6,458 nt of DNA. Origin: JAEUIE01 sp035430005 (GTDB taxonomy: Bacteria; Planctomycetota; Planctomycetia; Gemmatales; HRBIN36). The stretch spans positions 1 through 6,458 of the forward strand of contig DAOMFV010000193.1 in assembly GCA_035430005.1 (NCBI GenBank), in the 5' to 3' direction. The position numbers were made by a program, and so were the translations under genes. The notes beneath the pieces were generated by a model, which worked only from the letters and a program-made list of their open reading frames with translations, made no database searches and was not told where the DNA came from. Of this stretch, positions 4,714-6,458 are shown in pieces; position 1 is the first letter of the stretch, and each line of letters starts with the position of its first letter.

Positions 4714-5271
4714 ATGAATATGAAAATCACCTGCCCCGAGTGTACCGAACGCTTCGACGTCTCATCCGACATGATTGGCAGGAAGGCCAAGTGTGGTGAG
4801 TGTGCTCACGTCTTTATTGTGCCTGATCTCGTCGATAAGAAGGCGAAGAAGGAGAAGAACAAGGAGAGTGGGGATCAGGCTGTTGATGTCCGTCAAACGG
4901 CCTGGCTGAGTCTCTACCTGGCGGGATTGGCGGTGGCCTTAGAAATTACTGTTGGTCAACAGGCGATGATGACTAGTATCCCAGTCATCATCATGAGTTT
5001 TGCGATGGGAATCGCGTCAACCTTTTTGGTTTGGCGCGCCTTCTGGTCTGTTTGGCCATTGCGGCATCAAGATCAAGAAACACATCTCGTTAAGACGGCA
5101 ATCATCGTCAATGGAATAATGTTAGCACTAACAGCATTTTCGATACTAATTCTGATAATAGCACTCATCGCAGGTGTCAGGGGCAGCAATGATCTTGGCG
5201 GTCTTGGCAGCGGTCTGGGCGATATGATGAAGAACATGAACGAGATCAACAAACTCTTACCGAAGAATTAG
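4714..5271 (+). CDS. Zinc-ribbon (MJ0042-type) membrane protein (185 aa)
   Basis: Function unknown. Residues 5-37 form an MJ0042-type zinc ribbon: ITCPEC (Cys7, Cys10), then a 16-residue spacer with the usual RFDVSSDMIGRKAKC, and CGEC (Cys27, Cys30). A lysine-rich linker (42-50) follows. There are three probable membrane segments, near residues 64-81 (WLSLYLAGLAVALEITV), 86-107 (MTSIPVIIMSFAMGIASTFLVW) and 128-155 (AIIVNGIMLALTAFSILILIIALIAGV), and a short Gly/Met/Asn-rich tail. Planctomycetes carry many such fusions of this ribbon to membrane segments. The ATG at 4714 is used; a second ATG at 4720 would also leave the ribbon intact. The GGGGAGAGGGG purine run upstream is a loose ribosome site. 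It ends 9 bp before hisC, so co-transcription is likely. A role in histidine synthesis is not implied. Confidence 0.85.
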   Translation: MNMKITCPECTERFDVSSDMIGRKAKCGECAHVFIVPDLVDKKAKKEKNKESGDQAVDVRQTAWLSLYLAGLAVALEITVGQQAMMTSIPVIIMSFAMGIASTFLVWRAFWSVWPLRHQDQETHLVKTAIIVNGIMLALTAFSILILIIALIAGVRGSNDLGGLGSGLGDMMKNMNEINKLLPKN

Positions 5272-5280
5272 GGAGCAAGC

Positions 5281-6333
5281 ATGCCCCCCGATGTCCCCGA
5301 TTTCGTTCGCCCTGCTATCCGGGCCATGAAAGGCTACCAGCCTGGCGAGCAGCCTCAGGGTGTCAGCAATGTCATCAAGCTCAACACCAACGAGAACCCC
5401 TACCCGCCTTCGCCCAAGGTCTTCGAGGCGATTCAGTACGTTCTCACCGGGGATCGGCTTCGCAAGTACCCTGATCCGAATGGCTGGGACTTCCGCCATG
5501 CGGCAGGCAAGGTGCTGGGGGTTGATCCGGAGAGCATCGTCATTGGTAATGGCTCTGACGAGATACTTTCGATGGCGGTGCGGACGATGGTACCCGAAGG
5601 GGGCGTCGTCGTTGCACCAACACCCAGTTACATCCTCTATCACACGCTCGCCCAGATTCAGGGCGCTCGTCTGCTGGAACTGCCCTTTGAAGCCGATTGG
5701 TCGCTCGATCCGGAGAAGCTCGAAGGCATCGGGCACCTCACGTTCCTGCCTAACCCCAATTCACCGTCGGGCACTTTCATTCAGCCCGGGAAGCTCAAGG
5801 ATTGGCCGACGCCGTTGGTGCTCGATGAAGCGTATGCGGAGTTCGCTGAGAGCAACGGTCTGCACTTGGTGAAGCAGAACCCCCATATCATCGTCAGCCG
5901 AACGTTCAGCAAGGCCTACTCGCTGGCGGGCATTCGTTTTGGTTTCGCTGTCGCTCATCCGAGCGTGGCTGAGCAGTTCTACAAGGTGAAGGATTCGTAC
6001 AACTGCGATGTGCTCTCCCTGGCTGCTGCCACCGCGGCCATCCTGGATCAGGCCCATCTGCAGGAGACCCGAACGAAGATTCTGAACACCCGCGCCAGGC
6101 TGCAACGTGAACTGAATGGCCTTGGCTTCAAAACGCTGCCCAGCGAGGCCAACTTTGTCTGGTGCCAGTATCCTGATCGGTTTGAGAAAAGCATTTATGA
6201 TGAGTTGAAGAACCGGGGCATTCTGATTCGTTACTTCCACTATCCCAACTGGGGCAATGGGCTGCGTATTTCGGTGGGGACCGATGCGGAGATTGATCGG
6301 TTGTTGGAGGAGTTGAAGAGTATTCTGAGTTGA
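5281..6333 (+). CDS. hisC: Histidinol-phosphate aminotransferase (350 aa)
   Basis: Fold-type I pyridoxal-phosphate aminotransferase that converts imidazole-acetol phosphate and glutamate to histidinol phosphate and 2-oxoglutarate in histidine synthesis. Visible motifs: KLNTNENPYPPSP (33-45) at the substrate pocket; RKYPDPNG (61-68); GNGSDEIL (89-96) for phosphate binding; PTPSY (113-117); NPNSPSG (158-164); LDEAYAEF (181-188) with the cofactor-contacting Asp182 and Tyr185; SRTFSKAYSLAGIRFGF (206-222) with the Schiff-base Lys211 and Arg219; and the C-terminal GLRISVGT with the carboxylate-binding Arg329. Length is typical for the family. The GGGAG at 5271-5275, overlapping the end of the upstream stop codon, is the ribosome site and supports the ATG at 5281. 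No other his genes are nearby, so the pathway is dispersed in this genome, as far as this window shows. Confidence 0.97.
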   Translation: MPPDVPDFVRPAIRAMKGYQPGEQPQGVSNVIKLNTNENPYPPSPKVFEAIQYVLTGDRLRKYPDPNGWDFRHAAGKVLGVDPESIVIGNGSDEILSMAVRTMVPEGGVVVAPTPSYILYHTLAQIQGARLLELPFEADWSLDPEKLEGIGHLTFLPNPNSPSGTFIQPGKLKDWPTPLVLDEAYAEFAESNGLHLVKQNPHIIVSRTFSKAYSLAGIRFGFAVAHPSVAEQFYKVKDSYNCDVLSLAAATAAILDQAHLQETRTKILNTRARLQRELNGLGFKTLPSEANFVWCQYPDRFEKSIYDELKNRGILIRYFHYPNWGNGLRISVGTDAEIDRLLEELKSILS

Positions 6334-6346
6334 CACACTTCGCAAG

Positions 6347-6361
6347 CCCGGCTCCGCCGGG
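6347..6361. terminator. Short GC hairpin after hisC
   Basis: CCCGGC 6347-6352 pairs with GCCGGG 6356-6361 around TCC, 13 bp after the hisC stop. It has no T-run. It is compact and could act together with the repeat that follows it. Confidence 0.45.
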
Positions 6362-6366
6362 ATGAT

Positions 6367-6420
6367 AGCCCGACGCGCTAGCGAGGGTGGACCTTGCGAT
6401 TGTACGCGCCCCCTCGCTAG
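6367..6420. repeat. Second copy of the CGCTAGCG repeat, with a degraded right arm
   Basis: 6367-6387 is identical over 21 bases to 136-156. The opposite arm is only partly kept: CCCTCGCTAG at 6411-6420 pairs with 6378-6387, then the sequence departs (TGTAGTGTTTC). This gives a 10-bp stem with a 23-nt loop instead of the full 24-bp stem seen after trmL. Confidence 0.75.
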
Positions 6421-6458
6421 TGTAGTGTTTCAAGCTGATGAGGTCTTATTCAAAACAG

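Noticed and set aside
6128..6433. 101-residue minus-strand frame over the 3' end of hisC
   Set aside because: It is antisense to hisC, runs through the downstream repeat and shows no protein-like pattern.

Overview
The window looks like a piece of a planctomycete chromosome. Three signs point that way: a membrane protein with an N-terminal MJ0042-type zinc ribbon, a style common in that phylum; intergenic repeats built on CCCGACGCGCTAGCGAGGG and on a GAGGGTGAGGCTCCTG-like unit, both of which I associate from memory with planctomycete genomes; and small lineage-type hypothetical genes among ordinary housekeeping genes. Genus cannot be fixed from the sequence; a Gemmata-like relative is a guess.

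Layout. Bases 2-130 are the C-terminal end of a TrmL-type tRNA 2'-O-methyltransferase, followed by a perfect 24-bp inverted repeat (132-204). A 98-aa hypothetical gene follows (351-647), then a gene-free stretch with an imperfect inverted repeat (671-736). Next come two tandem genes for secreted, glycine-rich paralogues (962-1492 and 1538-2098). They share a 164-bp block of complete nucleotide identity between diverged flanks. A strong hairpin (2125-2167) closes that pair. The next stretch holds a 151-bp element bounded by 21-bp inverted repeats (2285-2435). On the minus strand lie a 36-aa single-pass membrane protein with its own Shine-Dalgarno (2453-2563) and the Sua5/TsaC-type threonylcarbamoyl-AMP synthase (2727-3752). 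Divergent from the latter, pdxH starts at a TTG with a near-perfect Shine-Dalgarno (3882-4523). After pdxH come two related hairpins in opposite orientation, then a probable two-gene unit: the zinc-ribbon membrane protein (4714-5271) and, 9 bp later, hisC (5281-6333). A second copy of the CGCTAGCG repeat follows hisC.

Functionally the recognised genes are housekeeping. TrmL and Sua5/TsaC modify the tRNA anticodon loop (position 34 wobble ribose and t6A37). PdxH makes pyridoxal phosphate, and HisC is a pyridoxal-phosphate enzyme of histidine synthesis. No phage, CRISPR, toxin-antitoxin or defence module is visible, and I found no convincing undescribed multi-gene system. The parts most worth a second look are the glycine-rich paralogue pair with its sign of gene conversion, the 36-aa membrane protein, and the structured intergenic repeats.
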